From contig JAXHVB010000018.1 of assembly GCA_034189125.1 (NCBI GenBank), positions 4,182-68,181 on the forward strand: DNA of 64,000 nt, written 5' to 3'. The notes beneath the pieces were generated by a model. It saw nothing but the letters and a program-made list of their open reading frames with translations, made no database searches and was not told the DNA's origin. How positions within the stretch are numbered: the stretch's first letter is position 1; each line of letters begins with the position of its first letter. Source of the DNA: UBA5862 sp002408105 (GTDB lineage: Bacteria > Pseudomonadota > Gammaproteobacteria > Pseudomonadales > UBA5862). A program made the position numbers and the translations under genes. Shown here in pieces: positions 35,603 through 44,723 of the stretch.

Positions 35603-36593
35603 GGGGGTCGGCCGGACCCGTGCTGACCGCCTGGACGGTGCCCACCGGCGGCTCAATGGGCTGGTGCCGGTCTTGCCAGAGGCCGTGCAAGGTCCCGAAA
35701 AAGTGCCACAGGATCATCTCCTGGGCAAATGCTTCCGGCGCCGGCTTGGTGAATCGCGCGGTCAGCGCACGCGCGCCGGCACGCAGGGTCTGTACAACCA
35801 AGTAGGGAGGGATACCGCCGATCCGGCGTCTTGCCGGAACTCCGAGGGTGCGCGCCAGGTTGTGACTGGTTTGTCGCCGCCAGCGTCGGAAATAGGACTT
35901 GCGGGTCCTGAAGGCTTCGATGCGGTGGTGCACGCGGGATTCCGGAACGTACACGAGCTTGGCGCCCGCAGCCAAGAATCGGGTGAACAGCTCGCTGTCT
36001 TCGCCGCTGGCCAGCTGATTTCCCCTGCGACCGCGGTGCACATCGAAGTCTCCGTGCTGGTCGATCAAGCGCCGTCGAATCGCCATGTTGGCACCGAACG
36101 GCAGTTGCCCTGGGTGTTCGATCAGGTAGGGACGGGTGTCGACCTTGACCGCGAGAAAGCCGAAAAACCGTTCGGTGAGCCAAGCAGGGGGCGGGGTTTC
36201 CCAGTCAGGTGCAATGTACCCACCGCAGCCGTCGGCTTGCTCTCGCTCCAGGGCTGTCACTGTGGTTTGAATCCAGTTCGGCTCCGGACGCACGTCGTCG
36301 TCGGTGAACAGCAACAGCTTGCCAGCGGCGGCGCGAATCCCGGCGTTGCGTGCGTGCGACAGACCCTGCTGAGGCTCGAAGACGTACCTGAGCTGTGGGA
36401 CATTTTGCCCGCCGCGCTCGACCACGGTGCGGGTGTGGTCGGTGGAGTTGTTGTCCACCACCACCAACTCCCAGGGCCAGTCGGGTGGAACCACTTGTGC
36501 GCCGAGCGCAGTCAAGGTGTGGCGCAACGAATCTGCACGGTTGTAGGTGCAGACGATGACGGATACCGCCGGGCGTTCGCCAGGGCCGGTCAT
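35592..36593 (-). CDS. Glycosyltransferase family 2
   Basis: A 333-residue GT-A enzyme: AVSVIVCTYNRADSLRHTL, VVDNNSTDHT, GLSHARNAGI and LLFTDDDVRPEPNW carry the nucleotide- and metal-binding residues. GEDSELFTRFLAAGAKLVYV is the typical acceptor-side ED motif. A C-terminal amphipathic region (RALTARFTKPAPEAFAQEM) may contact the membrane. It overlaps the deacetylase gene upstream by 4 nt. Confidence 0.9.
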   Translation of the reverse strand: MTGPGERPAVSVIVCTYNRADSLRHTLTALGAQVVPPDWPWELVVVDNNSTDHTRTVVERGGQNVPQLRYVFEPQQGLSHARNAGIRAAAGKLLLFTDDDVRPEPNWIQTTVTALEREQADGCGGYIAPDWETPPPAWLTERFFGFLAVKVDTRPYLIEHPGQLPFGANMAIRRRLIDQHGDFDVHRGRRGNQLASGEDSELFTRFLAAGAKLVYVPESRVHHRIEAFRTRKSYFRRWRRQTSHNLARTLGVPARRRIGGIPPYLVVQTLRAGARALTARFTKPAPEAFAQEMILWHFFGTLHGLWQDRHQPIEPPVGTVQAVSTGPADPHAH

Positions 36594-37363
36594 GGTTGCC
36601 GGTGTCCGAGCCGGACAGCGAGGCGCTGGGTGAGGTAGCGCGCGCGGGCACGGCGGCTGCCATCATTGGTCCCGAGCGCCACTTTGTGCAGCAAGGCCGC
36701 TGGGCTGTCGGTTCCGAACACATCCAGTCGACGCAGCAAAAAGGGGTCGTCCCCTTGTTGATTGAACCCGCTGCGGGTGGTGAATGCGGCCGAATAGCCG
36801 GCTTGGCGCGCTGCCTCGACGACGGCCGGACTGTGTTGTCCGTAGGGGTATGCAAGGAGCCGCGAGTCGAGCTCCAGCTCGTCGAGTGCTGCGCGACACA
36901 CCTGCAACTCGTGCTGCAGCGCATGCGCCGGAAGGGTGGATAGGTCTGGGTGGGTGTGGCTGTGGGCATGGAATGAAAACCCCGAGCGCCCGAGCGCCTG
37001 TATGGCGGCAGGATCCAACAGCGGATGTGCGGGGGTGCTCCAGTCACTGGTGCCGCCGAGCTTGCCGGTCACCAGAAACACAGCAGCAGGCCACTTGAGC
37101 GCGGCCAAGGTTGGGGCGGCGCAGTCCACGAGGTCGGCGTAGCCATCGTCAAAGGTGACCAACACTGAGCCCTCGGGCATGGTTCGGTGGCCCAGCAGCC
37201 AGTCCAGCGCGTCGGCGGCGCTGATGCCACGGTAGCCGGCAGAGGCCAACAGGCGCAGCTGGGCGGAGAAGCGCTCAGTGGCCACTGATTTTCCAGAGGA
37301 TTCCCGCGCATGGGGTGGGCCAACGCGGTGGTACATCAGCACGGGAAGGCGCGTTGCGTTCAT
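36590..37363 (-). CDS. Polysaccharide deacetylase (NodB family)
   Basis: A 257-residue cytoplasmic or exported NodB-fold enzyme without an obvious signal peptide. LPVLMYHRVG is the usual N-terminal tag of PgaB/IcaB-like deacetylases; the catalytic LVTFDDGYADLVD has the Asp pair (FDDG at 71-74), HAHSHTHPDL the two metal His residues, and LAYPYGQHSP a later loop. It would de-N-acetylate a hexosamine. It is the second clear deacetylase in the window, after the DUF3473 enzyme at 10475-11374. It overlaps both neighbours by 4 nt. Confidence 0.92.
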   Translation of the reverse strand: MNATRLPVLMYHRVGPPHARESSGKSVATERFSAQLRLLASAGYRGISAADALDWLLGHRTMPEGSVLVTFDDGYADLVDCAAPTLAALKWPAAVFLVTGKLGGTSDWSTPAHPLLDPAAIQALGRSGFSFHAHSHTHPDLSTLPAHALQHELQVCRAALDELELDSRLLAYPYGQHSPAVVEAARQAGYSAAFTTRSGFNQQGDDPFLLRRLDVFGTDSPAALLHKVALGTNDGSRRARARYLTQRLAVRLGHRQP

Positions 37364-38340
37364 GGTGACTGGTCTTGCAATGGCTTGCGCTCGGCGACTC
37401 GCACCAGGCGTTCGAACCAGCGCAAAGGCAAGAGCGCAGGGATCAGATAGCGCAGGTCTCTGGGCCCGGCGATCCCTGTGCTTAAGGTTTTTCGAAACAA
37501 AATCTGGGCGTCTTCGAACTGGCGTTGCCAGTAGGCTTTGTACGCCTCCCGCAGCAGATACCCATCGGTGAGGGCACGCAACCGCTTGCGGTCCAGATGG
37601 GCCACGGTGGCCGGATGGGTCGCAACAAATTGTTTGCGCACCTGCCAGGCATCAATCACCTGGCGCCATTTGGTTTTTGAGATCTGACCGCTCGAATGCC
37701 AGCGGTAGAACGCCAGGACTTCCGGGACCCGTGTCAGCCGTTGGGTGTGGGCGAAGACCTTGAGCCAGAACTGGTAGTCCATGGCAGAAAATCGGTCAGT
37801 GGAGAACCCGCCGACGGCCTGCAGGGTTTCTGTTCGCACCAAGGCAGCGTGGATCGGCCAGGGGCAGGTGCGAAGAAACTCCGCCGCGGTGTCCATTGCA
37901 AGGTAGTCCGGCGGGATGAATGGCGCCTGGCCTGGCGCGTCATCGCCAATGTTCTGCCAGCCACAGTACGCAAGGTCCGCAGAAGCGTCATCCAGAGCCG
38001 AGTTCAGGCGCGCCAGGCATTGGGGTGCCCAGAGGTCATCGGCGTCGAGGAAAGCGATGCGCGTTCCCCGGGCCGTCGCGATGCCACGGTTGCGCGCGGG
38101 GTAAGGTCCTTGGTTGGTTTGGGTCAGCAGGTGAATGTCGATCTCTGACCTGGCGGCCTTGGCCTGGACCCGTGCCCGGGTGTCGTCGCTGGAACCGTCG
38201 TCAATGACCACCAATTCCAGCGGGCGGTGGGTTTGGCGGACCACCGAATCGATGGCCGGATCAATGTGGTCCGCGCTGTTGTAGGCGGGCATGATGACGC
38301 TGATCAGGTCGTTGGCGGGCAAAACGCTGTGAGGCTCCAC
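37360..38340 (-). CDS. Glycosyltransferase family 2
   Basis: A 326-residue GT-A enzyme: LISVIMPAYNSADHIDPAID, VIDDGSSDDTRARV, GPYPARNRGIATARG and FLDADDLWAPQC are intact nucleotide- and metal-binding motifs. A C-terminal helical segment ends WFERLVRVAERKPLQ. A 100-nt gap separates it from the upstream glycosyltransferase, one of the few spacers in this minus-strand run. Confidence 0.9.
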   Translation of the reverse strand: MEPHSVLPANDLISVIMPAYNSADHIDPAIDSVVRQTHRPLELVVIDDGSSDDTRARVQAKAARSEIDIHLLTQTNQGPYPARNRGIATARGTRIAFLDADDLWAPQCLARLNSALDDASADLAYCGWQNIGDDAPGQAPFIPPDYLAMDTAAEFLRTCPWPIHAALVRTETLQAVGGFSTDRFSAMDYQFWLKVFAHTQRLTRVPEVLAFYRWHSSGQISKTKWRQVIDAWQVRKQFVATHPATVAHLDRKRLRALTDGYLLREAYKAYWQRQFEDAQILFRKTLSTGIAGPRDLRYLIPALLPLRWFERLVRVAERKPLQDQSP

Positions 38341-38351
38341 TCGGTCCGTTG

Positions 38352-38369
38352 CACCGCCTGTTGGCGGTG
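38352..38369. repeat. Small perfect hairpin in 100-nt spacer
   Basis: Arms caccgcc and ggcggtg pair perfectly around the loop tgtt. No T-run follows on either strand, so it is not a convincing intrinsic terminator; it may be an RNA processing or pausing structure between two glycosyltransferase genes. The rest of the spacer (38341-38440) shows nothing recognisable. Confidence 0.35.
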
Positions 38370-38440
38370 GATCGCGGGGTCGATCGATGCTTGGGTGCGG
38401 GCGCGATTTTCCCCCTCAGTGTAGCAGGCGGTCCGGGACA

Positions 38441-39619
38441 TCATTCGCCCTTCGATGGGGCCAGCAAGGCCGCGTAAATCTGCAGGCACCGCTGCGCCAC
38501 CGCGTCCCAGGGAAACCTCCGTGCGTGGGCGCGGCAACGTGCGGGGTCGAAGTGCAGTTCGGCGCTCAGAAACTGGCGCAGTGCGCCGGTGATGCTGGGT
38601 TCATCCGGTGTGTCGACGAAATACCCACTGACGCCCTCGTCGACCGCCTCAACCGCACCCGCAAGGCGTGCGGCGAGCACCGGAACCCCACAGGCATTGG
38701 CCTCCAGGTAGACAATACCGAATCCCTCGTGGCTGCCGGGCACCACGGAGGAACAGAGGATGAACAGGTCACTGGATCGCAACTCGCGGTGCAGTGCGGC
38801 GTCGCTGAGTCGGCCCAGAAATTCCACCTGTCTCGTTAGGCCAAGCTGCGCGGTCAGCTGTTCGAGCGCGCTCCTTTGGTAGCCGTCTCCGATGATGCGG
38901 TACTGAAACGCTTGTGTGTCCTTCAATCGGGCAAGCGCGCGCAGCACAACGTCGAGGTTTTTGCGGGGTTCGGACAGGCGACTTACAGTGACCAGTTGCG
39001 CAGGCTGGCTGGTCTCGCGGGGGCGTGCGATTGGGTCGAGAAAAAAGCGCTCGGCCACACCGACATGGGCCACATGCAGGCGTTCGGCACATTCGGGATG
39101 GCGCTCCACCAAGGCGTTGGCGGTGTAGTGGCTGTTGGCGACCAGCGCCTGCAGGCCGCCGAGTTCATGGCGCAGCAGGCGTGGCGCGATCCACCTGCGC
39201 CCCAGCTCACGGCGCAGTGGCTGCAGGCGGTCCGACAACCGCCACAGCCCCGGCACTTGCACGGGCATTGCCGCCCGCAGCCCATAGGGGCGCAAGAAAT
39301 CGTTGCCGTGTACCGATGCCACCACCGGGCGCGTGCTGCTGTGGGCGAGGGCGCCGTACACGGCATTCATGGCGTGCCACAGGTCAACAGGCTGGCGCTG
39401 GATGATGTCCAGGTCGTGGCGCCAATCGAGGTTGAGCAGCGGGTGCACCCGCGCTCCAGGCACCTCGGCGCCAGCATGGGTGCGGCAAAAGATGTCGAGT
39501 TCAATGTCATGCCCTGCAAGGGCCCGGCACAGTTCGAACGCATAGGTTTCCACGCCGCCGAGGTCGGGGGGGAACTCGGGTGCCAGCACCCCGAGGTGGA
39601 GCGGCTTGGTCACTGCCAA
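38441..39619 (-). CDS. Glycosyltransferase family 4
   Basis: A 392-residue GT-B enzyme. N-terminal LGVLAPEFPPDLGGVETYAF, then SVHGNDFLRPYG and VANSHYTANALVERHPE. Donor-domain motifs are LVTVSRLSEPRKNLDVVLRAL, YRIIGDGYQRSALEQL, VEFLGRLSDAALHRELR, and LFILCSSVVPGSHEGFGIVY with the Glu of YLEANACG. It overlaps the upstream toroid-protein gene by 10 nt. Confidence 0.9.
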   Translation of the reverse strand: MAVTKPLHLGVLAPEFPPDLGGVETYAFELCRALAGHDIELDIFCRTHAGAEVPGARVHPLLNLDWRHDLDIIQRQPVDLWHAMNAVYGALAHSSTRPVVASVHGNDFLRPYGLRAAMPVQVPGLWRLSDRLQPLRRELGRRWIAPRLLRHELGGLQALVANSHYTANALVERHPECAERLHVAHVGVAERFFLDPIARPRETSQPAQLVTVSRLSEPRKNLDVVLRALARLKDTQAFQYRIIGDGYQRSALEQLTAQLGLTRQVEFLGRLSDAALHRELRSSDLFILCSSVVPGSHEGFGIVYLEANACGVPVLAARLAGAVEAVDEGVSGYFVDTPDEPSITGALRQFLSAELHFDPARCRAHARRFPWDAVAQRCLQIYAALLAPSKGE

Positions 39620-41523
39620 GTCTCCAGGCGGCGCAGCGCAATCCAGCCGTTCCCATTGTGCGCCGTTGAGGCGTCAAGGTGGCTGGTGTAGCCCGGCACC
39701 TGGGGTGTGGCGTTTTCGGAGCTCGCGGCCGGCTCGAGGGCCACCAGCACCAGTTCTTCCCCGGTCCCAACGGGAACCACAAGCCAATCGGCTGGGCCAG
39801 CAATGGCAGCAGCGGATCGGTGGCGTCCGCCACCGGCTTCGGCATTGCCACCAAGAACGGAGGGCGGCAGACCGATTCCGGATTGGTGAAGCATGCGCAG
39901 GGCATCGGCCAATGCTGAGCGCAGTGCTGGGTCGGGGTCCTGGCCACACAGGTGAAACAGGGTTTCCGCCCAGAACACCAGCGCGTAGGCTTTTTTGGGC
40001 TGCTCGCGCCAGTGTTCCAGCAGCCCGCTCGTTTGGGTGAATGCGATGCCTTGTTCTAGGGCTTCATCAACGCCTGGGCAATGGCTCCACGGGCGCAGGC
40101 GAGCGAGGTCCATCAGGTTGATGGACTGATAGGCGTCAGCAGTCCCCTGGATGGACAGCGCACGGTCAATGTATCCGTTGGGCATGACCAGGCGTGGCCA
40201 ACGCGACTTGAGGCGGTGCAGCCTCGGGGCCAGGTACTTCCAGCCGAATCGTTTGATGGCGCGCATGGGGAGCGGCAGCGCGGCGGCAGTGTGCTCAGGC
40301 TGCATGTCCAGCCCCAGTATCCAGCTCACCAGGCGGTACAAAGGTTCCATGGGGCGGGCTTGCAGCACCGCTTGCAAGGCGCGTTCGGCGGATGCGATCA
40401 CAGCCGCGTGGGCCGAGTCTCCAGTGATTGCCTGATGGCGCAGCAGGGCAATGAGGGTGTCGATCTGGGTGTTCAGCACCAGCATGTTGCCAGGCTGCTT
40501 GCCGAGCGCGGTGCTGGAGGTCCACTTGAATGGACTCTTGGCCATGGCCTCTGCGCTTTGCTCAAGGCTGTCATGCAGGAACCAGACTCCCGCGTCAATG
40601 GTGCTGCGCTCGCCGACGATGAAGGCAACCGCACGCTGCAGTGCTGGCAACAGTGTGTTGTCCTGCTCCAGGGTCCAGTGGTCGAGAAGGCAATGGATGG
40701 CGCTGCAGTGCAGGCGGTAGTGGCACTCCAGTTCGTCGGTCCAGAATCCGTGGTACCAACCGCCGTCAGGGCTTTGCCGATCAAGGATGGAGAGCACCAT
40801 CTGGTGGCGTAGAAGCGCCGCGCAGGGGCTGTCGGCGAGTTCCCAACCGCGGGCGATTACATAGAGCGCATGGGCATCGTTCTCCGAGCAAATGCGTCGG
40901 TAGTTCGGCCAGGAGCGCCGGTTTTCGTAGACGTGCCCATGCACCCAGTGCAGGTAGAAGTCCTGCGGGCTCTGTACCCGCTGGTGCGAGCCCCAGGGGT
41001 GCAGCGCCAGAGCAGCGGCTTCTCTGATGGCCAGCCAGGACTGCAGGTCCTCAATGCCATCCAGCACCCAGTAGACCAGGTCCAGGCAGTGCGATCCCGG
41101 CAAGTGGAACCGAAGGCGGTGGGCGTCGTCATGGGTATGCCAACCGGACAGGGTGGCGTTGGATTCGATCTCGATCTGGCCCTTGTCGTCGATGCGCCGC
41201 TGTTGGGGAACGCAGGGAATCCAAAGCGGGGCAGCGTGGCCTCGTTGATCCACCAGCAGCCAGCTTCCGTCGGCTTGCTGGGTCGCGGCCATTGCCTCTG
41301 GAAGACAGACATCTACGGATGCGTCATGGCTGGTGGTTGAGATGCGCAGTGACCAGACAGTTGCCGCAGTTCCACTGAAGCGATCGCACAGCCAGCTCAA
41401 CTCAAGGCCGTCTTGCTGTTCGGACCAGCGGTGGCGCTGCGCTGCAGCGGTTTCGGTGGTTGGCTCCCCAGCGGTTGGCGGCAGCTGTGTTGGAGGTCGA
41501 ATGTGGATGGTTGCTTCGGCCAT
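39610..41523 (-). CDS. Large (alpha/alpha)-toroid-like protein of unknown function
   Basis: A 637-residue protein. The start at 41523 (MAEATIHIRP) fits the neighbour overlap; the open frame upstream runs over glycosyltransferase sequence and is discarded. The N-terminal about 170 residues look beta-rich (VWSLRISTTSHDASVDVCLP), then a helical region with repeated aromatic/Gly-Gly segments (DRQSPDGGWYHGFWTDELECHY, YRLHCSAIHCLLDHW, DAYQSINLMDLARLRPW), the pattern of an alpha-toroid as found in glycan lyases, epimerases and terpene-cyclase-like folds. No signal peptide. I cannot assign a reaction; glycan binding or processing is suggested by context alone. Confidence 0.55.
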   Translation of the reverse strand: MAEATIHIRPPTQLPPTAGEPTTETAAAQRHRWSEQQDGLELSWLCDRFSGTAATVWSLRISTTSHDASVDVCLPEAMAATQQADGSWLLVDQRGHAAPLWIPCVPQQRRIDDKGQIEIESNATLSGWHTHDDAHRLRFHLPGSHCLDLVYWVLDGIEDLQSWLAIREAAALALHPWGSHQRVQSPQDFYLHWVHGHVYENRRSWPNYRRICSENDAHALYVIARGWELADSPCAALLRHQMVLSILDRQSPDGGWYHGFWTDELECHYRLHCSAIHCLLDHWTLEQDNTLLPALQRAVAFIVGERSTIDAGVWFLHDSLEQSAEAMAKSPFKWTSSTALGKQPGNMLVLNTQIDTLIALLRHQAITGDSAHAAVIASAERALQAVLQARPMEPLYRLVSWILGLDMQPEHTAAALPLPMRAIKRFGWKYLAPRLHRLKSRWPRLVMPNGYIDRALSIQGTADAYQSINLMDLARLRPWSHCPGVDEALEQGIAFTQTSGLLEHWREQPKKAYALVFWAETLFHLCGQDPDPALRSALADALRMLHQSGIGLPPSVLGGNAEAGGGRHRSAAAIAGPADWLVVPVGTGEELVLVALEPAASSENATPQVPGYTSHLDASTAHNGNGWIALRRLETWQ

Positions 41524-41531
41524 TCTCGGGG

Positions 41532-42539
41532 TCAGCGCATGCGAATGGATGGGGGGCAATCGCCGAAGCGGCGGAACAGGTAGTCGCGGGTCGCCTGGCG
41601 CAAGGCGCGTTGGCGTGGCGACTTCCACAGCAGGATGGCGTCCTTCAGTGCCCAGTAAACGCGGCGCACCGGACCGGTGCCCGGGGAGCTTGTCCAGGCG
41701 ACCTTTGGCACCAGGCGGCGCAGGGCGGCGAACACCAGTGTGAGCCATTCGCGCCTGGGCAGATGTCGTTCGGCGAACAGCAGTTGGTTGCGGGCGCTGA
41801 AATAGGCGCGCAGAGGGGAGTCTTCGCCCCCGAAAGTGGCGGCTACTTTGTGTCGCACGAATGCGGCAGTGCACACCCGGCTGTTGTAACCTGCCCGGCG
41901 CGCACGCAGGCACCAGTCGGACTCCTCCCACACCAGAAAAAATCGCTCTTCAAACAAGCCAATCTCGCGCAGTGCGTCGGCGCGCAGCAGAATCGCCGCC
42001 CCTGTGACCCAATCACAGTCGATCCAAGGTGTGGATGGGAGCGCACTGCGAGGGGCACCTTCCAGGTGGTGGACGCAGTTGAGCAGCCCCGGGCCGAAGC
42101 GTTCACCGGCCGTGCTGATGAGGTCCGGTTCGTGCGCTGAGCAGATCACAGGGCCAATGGCTGCAGTTTTTGGATCCTGTGCTGCAGTTTCCAGCAAAGC
42201 ATTGAACAGACCGGGCTCCGCTTCCGTGTCGTTGTTGAGCACAAACACGTACTCTGCGCCGGTGTCTAGAGCGCGCTTGATGCCGACGTTGTTGCCGCCG
42301 GCATAGCCGAGATTGCGCCTGGTCTCGATCACTTCAACCTGCGGATAGCGGGCTCGAATCTCGGCCACCGAGTCATCTGTTGACCCGTTGTCAACCACCA
42401 GGACGGAGGGCTGCTCAGGACAGGCTGCAGTGAGGGAGTTGAGGCACCGCAGTGTGTCTGCGCACCCATTCCAGTTCAGCACCACAGTCACCACAGTCGG
42501 GTCGGGTGGCGCAGTAGACTCAGGGTTGGGATGGGTCAT
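41532..42539 (-). CDS. Glycosyltransferase family 2 (rhamnosyltransferase-like)
   Basis: A 335-residue GT-A enzyme starting MTHPNPESTA. VVTVVLNWNGCADTLRCLNS, VVDNGSTDDSVAEI, RRNLGYAGGNNVGI and VLNNDTEAEPG are typical of the WbbL/rhamnosyltransferase-like branch. WVTGAAILLRADALREIGLF and WEESDWCLRARRAG form the acceptor side. Rhamnose transfer would fit the rfb genes in the window but is inference. The start overlaps the WbsX-like gene by 4 nt. Confidence 0.9.
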   Translation of the reverse strand: MTHPNPESTAPPDPTVVTVVLNWNGCADTLRCLNSLTAACPEQPSVLVVDNGSTDDSVAEIRARYPQVEVIETRRNLGYAGGNNVGIKRALDTGAEYVFVLNNDTEAEPGLFNALLETAAQDPKTAAIGPVICSAHEPDLISTAGERFGPGLLNCVHHLEGAPRSALPSTPWIDCDWVTGAAILLRADALREIGLFEERFFLVWEESDWCLRARRAGYNSRVCTAAFVRHKVAATFGGEDSPLRAYFSARNQLLFAERHLPRREWLTLVFAALRRLVPKVAWTSSPGTGPVRRVYWALKDAILLWKSPRQRALRQATRDYLFRRFGDCPPSIRMR

Positions 42540-43750
42540 GGCAGCAGGCGCCCGAGGCGTTCGCGCAGGCGCCAATACAGCGCCTTGAACGGGCTCGCAC
42601 CGGTGTGTGGGTCTGAGAGGTCCGTGCGTTGCGGGTGCTTGAGCGCGTGGGCGGTTGCCTCAAGGTACGCGCGCCCCCAGCGTTGGTCGGGCTCAAGGTA
42701 GGCACCCTCGGCCCATTCGTTCCAGGCGTTGATGAACAGCAGGCGTTCGTCGCCCCGGAATTCATCCAGTGTGCGGGCGGCCATGTGTTGCAGCCAGCGC
42801 TGATATTCAGATGGCGTAGAGTTGACCAGGATTCGCGCATTGCGCTTGCGCCGGGCGCTGTTGTCCCAGGCCGGGGTTACGCAGTGGAACCGCTTGAACG
42901 CAGGGGCTGGTCGCTGCATTTTGCCAGCGGCGACCGCTGGGTACGCGAACACGTCGTTTTCCATTGGTGCGGCTGAGATCAACCGCAGTCGGGCGAGCAA
43001 CCGATGCAGGCGACTGCGGTAGAGCTTGGCACCCATCTCGCGCCCATCGGGTGCAAACTCGAGTGCTGCGTCGAACCCCACGGATGTGGGATCCACGTCA
43101 CGTTCGAAATTTTCCACCCGCACCAGGTACAAACCGGGCAGGCCCGCGGCCTGGGCGGCCTCGCGCCAGATCCGCGCGGTCGACGCTGGATCCGGAAGCA
43201 GTTCCGTGCGGTAGACCAGCAGCAGGGGCTTGCCATCGACTCGAATGTAGCGGGGATCCTGAAGCGCGGGGAGCAAGGCAGCGATGTGTGCACGGTCGTC
43301 AGCCTCGCTGTAGTGTTGCTCCAGCAACACGTCACGGTCCCCTCCGCTCCAAGTGCGGGTCCAGTTCTCGTTGGCCCAGCACAGGCAAAAGGGAAAGTCA
43401 GGCTCACCGCTTTCCAGGACTTCGTTGAAAGGTCGCTCCAAAATTCGCCGACCATTGAACCAATAGTGGTAGTAGCAGAACCCGTGGATGCCGTACTCGC
43501 GGGCAAGTGCTGCCTGGGCGGCGCGGGTTTCTGGCAGGCGCAGGTCGTAGAACCCGAGGTCTGCGGGCAGCCGAGGCTGGTCGTGGTTGCGAAACCTCGG
43601 CAAAGAACGGGTGACATTGGTCCATTCCGTAAATCCCTGTCCCCACCAGCGGTTGTTTTCCGCCACCGGATGAAACTGCGGCAACAGCAAGGCCAGGGCC
43701 CGAATCTCGTTGCGAGCGTTTGGTTTCGATTGCGTGGGGGGATGAGTCAA
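42536..43750 (-). CDS. WbsX-family glycosyltransferase/GH99-like protein
   Basis: A 404-residue protein of the Glyco_trans WbsX family, which is fold-related to GH99-type hydrolases and common in O-antigen and EPS loci. Marks: ALLLPQFHPVAENNRWWGQG, FTEWTNVTRSLPRF, YGIHGFCYYHYWFNGRRILE, FCLCWANENWTRTW and NAWNEWAEGAYLEPDQRWG. Length matches the family. Biochemical activity of the family is poorly established; it may add or trim a sugar. Overlaps the FkbM gene by 4 nt. Confidence 0.88.
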   Translation of the reverse strand: MTHPPTQSKPNARNEIRALALLLPQFHPVAENNRWWGQGFTEWTNVTRSLPRFRNHDQPRLPADLGFYDLRLPETRAAQAALAREYGIHGFCYYHYWFNGRRILERPFNEVLESGEPDFPFCLCWANENWTRTWSGGDRDVLLEQHYSEADDRAHIAALLPALQDPRYIRVDGKPLLLVYRTELLPDPASTARIWREAAQAAGLPGLYLVRVENFERDVDPTSVGFDAALEFAPDGREMGAKLYRSRLHRLLARLRLISAAPMENDVFAYPAVAAGKMQRPAPAFKRFHCVTPAWDNSARRKRNARILVNSTPSEYQRWLQHMAARTLDEFRGDERLLFINAWNEWAEGAYLEPDQRWGRAYLEATAHALKHPQRTDLSDPHTGASPFKALYWRLRERLGRLLP

Positions 43751-44709
43751 AACCAGGACTTCCGCTGTTTTGCAAATCGCGCCGCCGCCAGGGCAACGGG
43801 GTCAATCGGTGAGTCGGTATGCAGGGCAACCACGTCATAGTGCCAGTTGCTGTCGTGCGCATCTGAGAGGCACAGCTGCGCGAGCTGCTCCACCGCAGGG
43901 GCGTCATAGCCTGTCATGGGGTGGCTGAAGTCGCCGTACTTTGAGAACCAGAGAAAACGGTCATAGCCAAGTGCAGTGAGCAGTTCGAAGTGCTCCGTCC
44001 AAGAGTTTTCAGTCTGTTTGCAGAAAAAGGGATCCCACTCGAAGATTACTGCAGGATGCCAGGTCTTGAGCAGCTTGCGGCTACCGCCAAGTACCTTGCC
44101 GTCAAACCCGTCGACGTCGACCTTAAGTATGTCGACCTGTCCGGTGTTTTCAGGCGATACGATCAGGTCCAAGGGCACCGCGTCTTCCGTCGCTTGCCCC
44201 TGGGCACTGGCGGTGCCCGGATGCGTACGCACCAGCGAGGGCACTTGACCGCTTCCGTCCGAAAGCATGTGCTGCACCAAGCGGACCCGAGGGTCGCCCG
44301 CTAGGTTCGCGCTCAGGTAGGCGAAAAACCCTGGATCGCCCTCGACACAGACAAATCCGGCGACCTTGTCGCCGCAGTTTGCCTGCAGCAGCCTCACGGT
44401 GTCGCCGACACTTGCGCCCACATCCACCAGGTGCACGGGTCGTTGGTGGGCCACATGGGCCTGATGGGTCAGCTCGACCAGGGGGTTGTTCCAGCGCGAA
44501 AAACGCCGAGCGTACAGTCCATAGCTGTGGCCGAAATTCACCAGTGTGCGTTGTCCGTGCATGTTGGTGGAAACCGTGGTGCCGTCGAACCGTGCGAGTC
44601 CCTGGTGCCACGCCCAGCGCCAGATGCGTCCGCGCACCGGGTGCTGTTGCCATTGATGTCGCTGCAGGCACTGGTTGTACAGCAGCGAAGCCCATTTGTG
44701 ATCGTGCAT
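43747..44709 (-). CDS. FkbM-family SAM-dependent methyltransferase
   Basis: A 320-residue methyltransferase. The SAM site reads VHLVDVGASVGDTVRLL and the downstream CVEGDPGFFAYLSANL acidic motif, followed by DILKVDVDGFDGKVLGG and AVIFEWDPFF, all typical of the FkbM family, which methylates sugar hydroxyls. I chose the ATG at 44709 (MHDHKWAS), because the region upstream belongs to the neighbouring gene. O-methylation at the non-reducing end could serve as a chain-termination cap read by the Wzt C-terminal domain (inference). Confidence 0.88.
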   Translation of the reverse strand: MHDHKWASLLYNQCLQRHQWQQHPVRGRIWRWAWHQGLARFDGTTVSTNMHGQRTLVNFGHSYGLYARRFSRWNNPLVELTHQAHVAHQRPVHLVDVGASVGDTVRLLQANCGDKVAGFVCVEGDPGFFAYLSANLAGDPRVRLVQHMLSDGSGQVPSLVRTHPGTASAQGQATEDAVPLDLIVSPENTGQVDILKVDVDGFDGKVLGGSRKLLKTWHPAVIFEWDPFFCKQTENSWTEHFELLTALGYDRFLWFSKYGDFSHPMTGYDAPAVEQLAQLCLSDAHDSNWHYDVVALHTDSPIDPVALAAARFAKQRKSWF

Positions 44710-44723
44710 GACAGTCCGATGGA

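Noticed and set aside
38352..38369. Intrinsic terminator between two glycosyltransferases
   Set aside because: Perfect hairpin but no T-run on either strand; kept only as a repeat.
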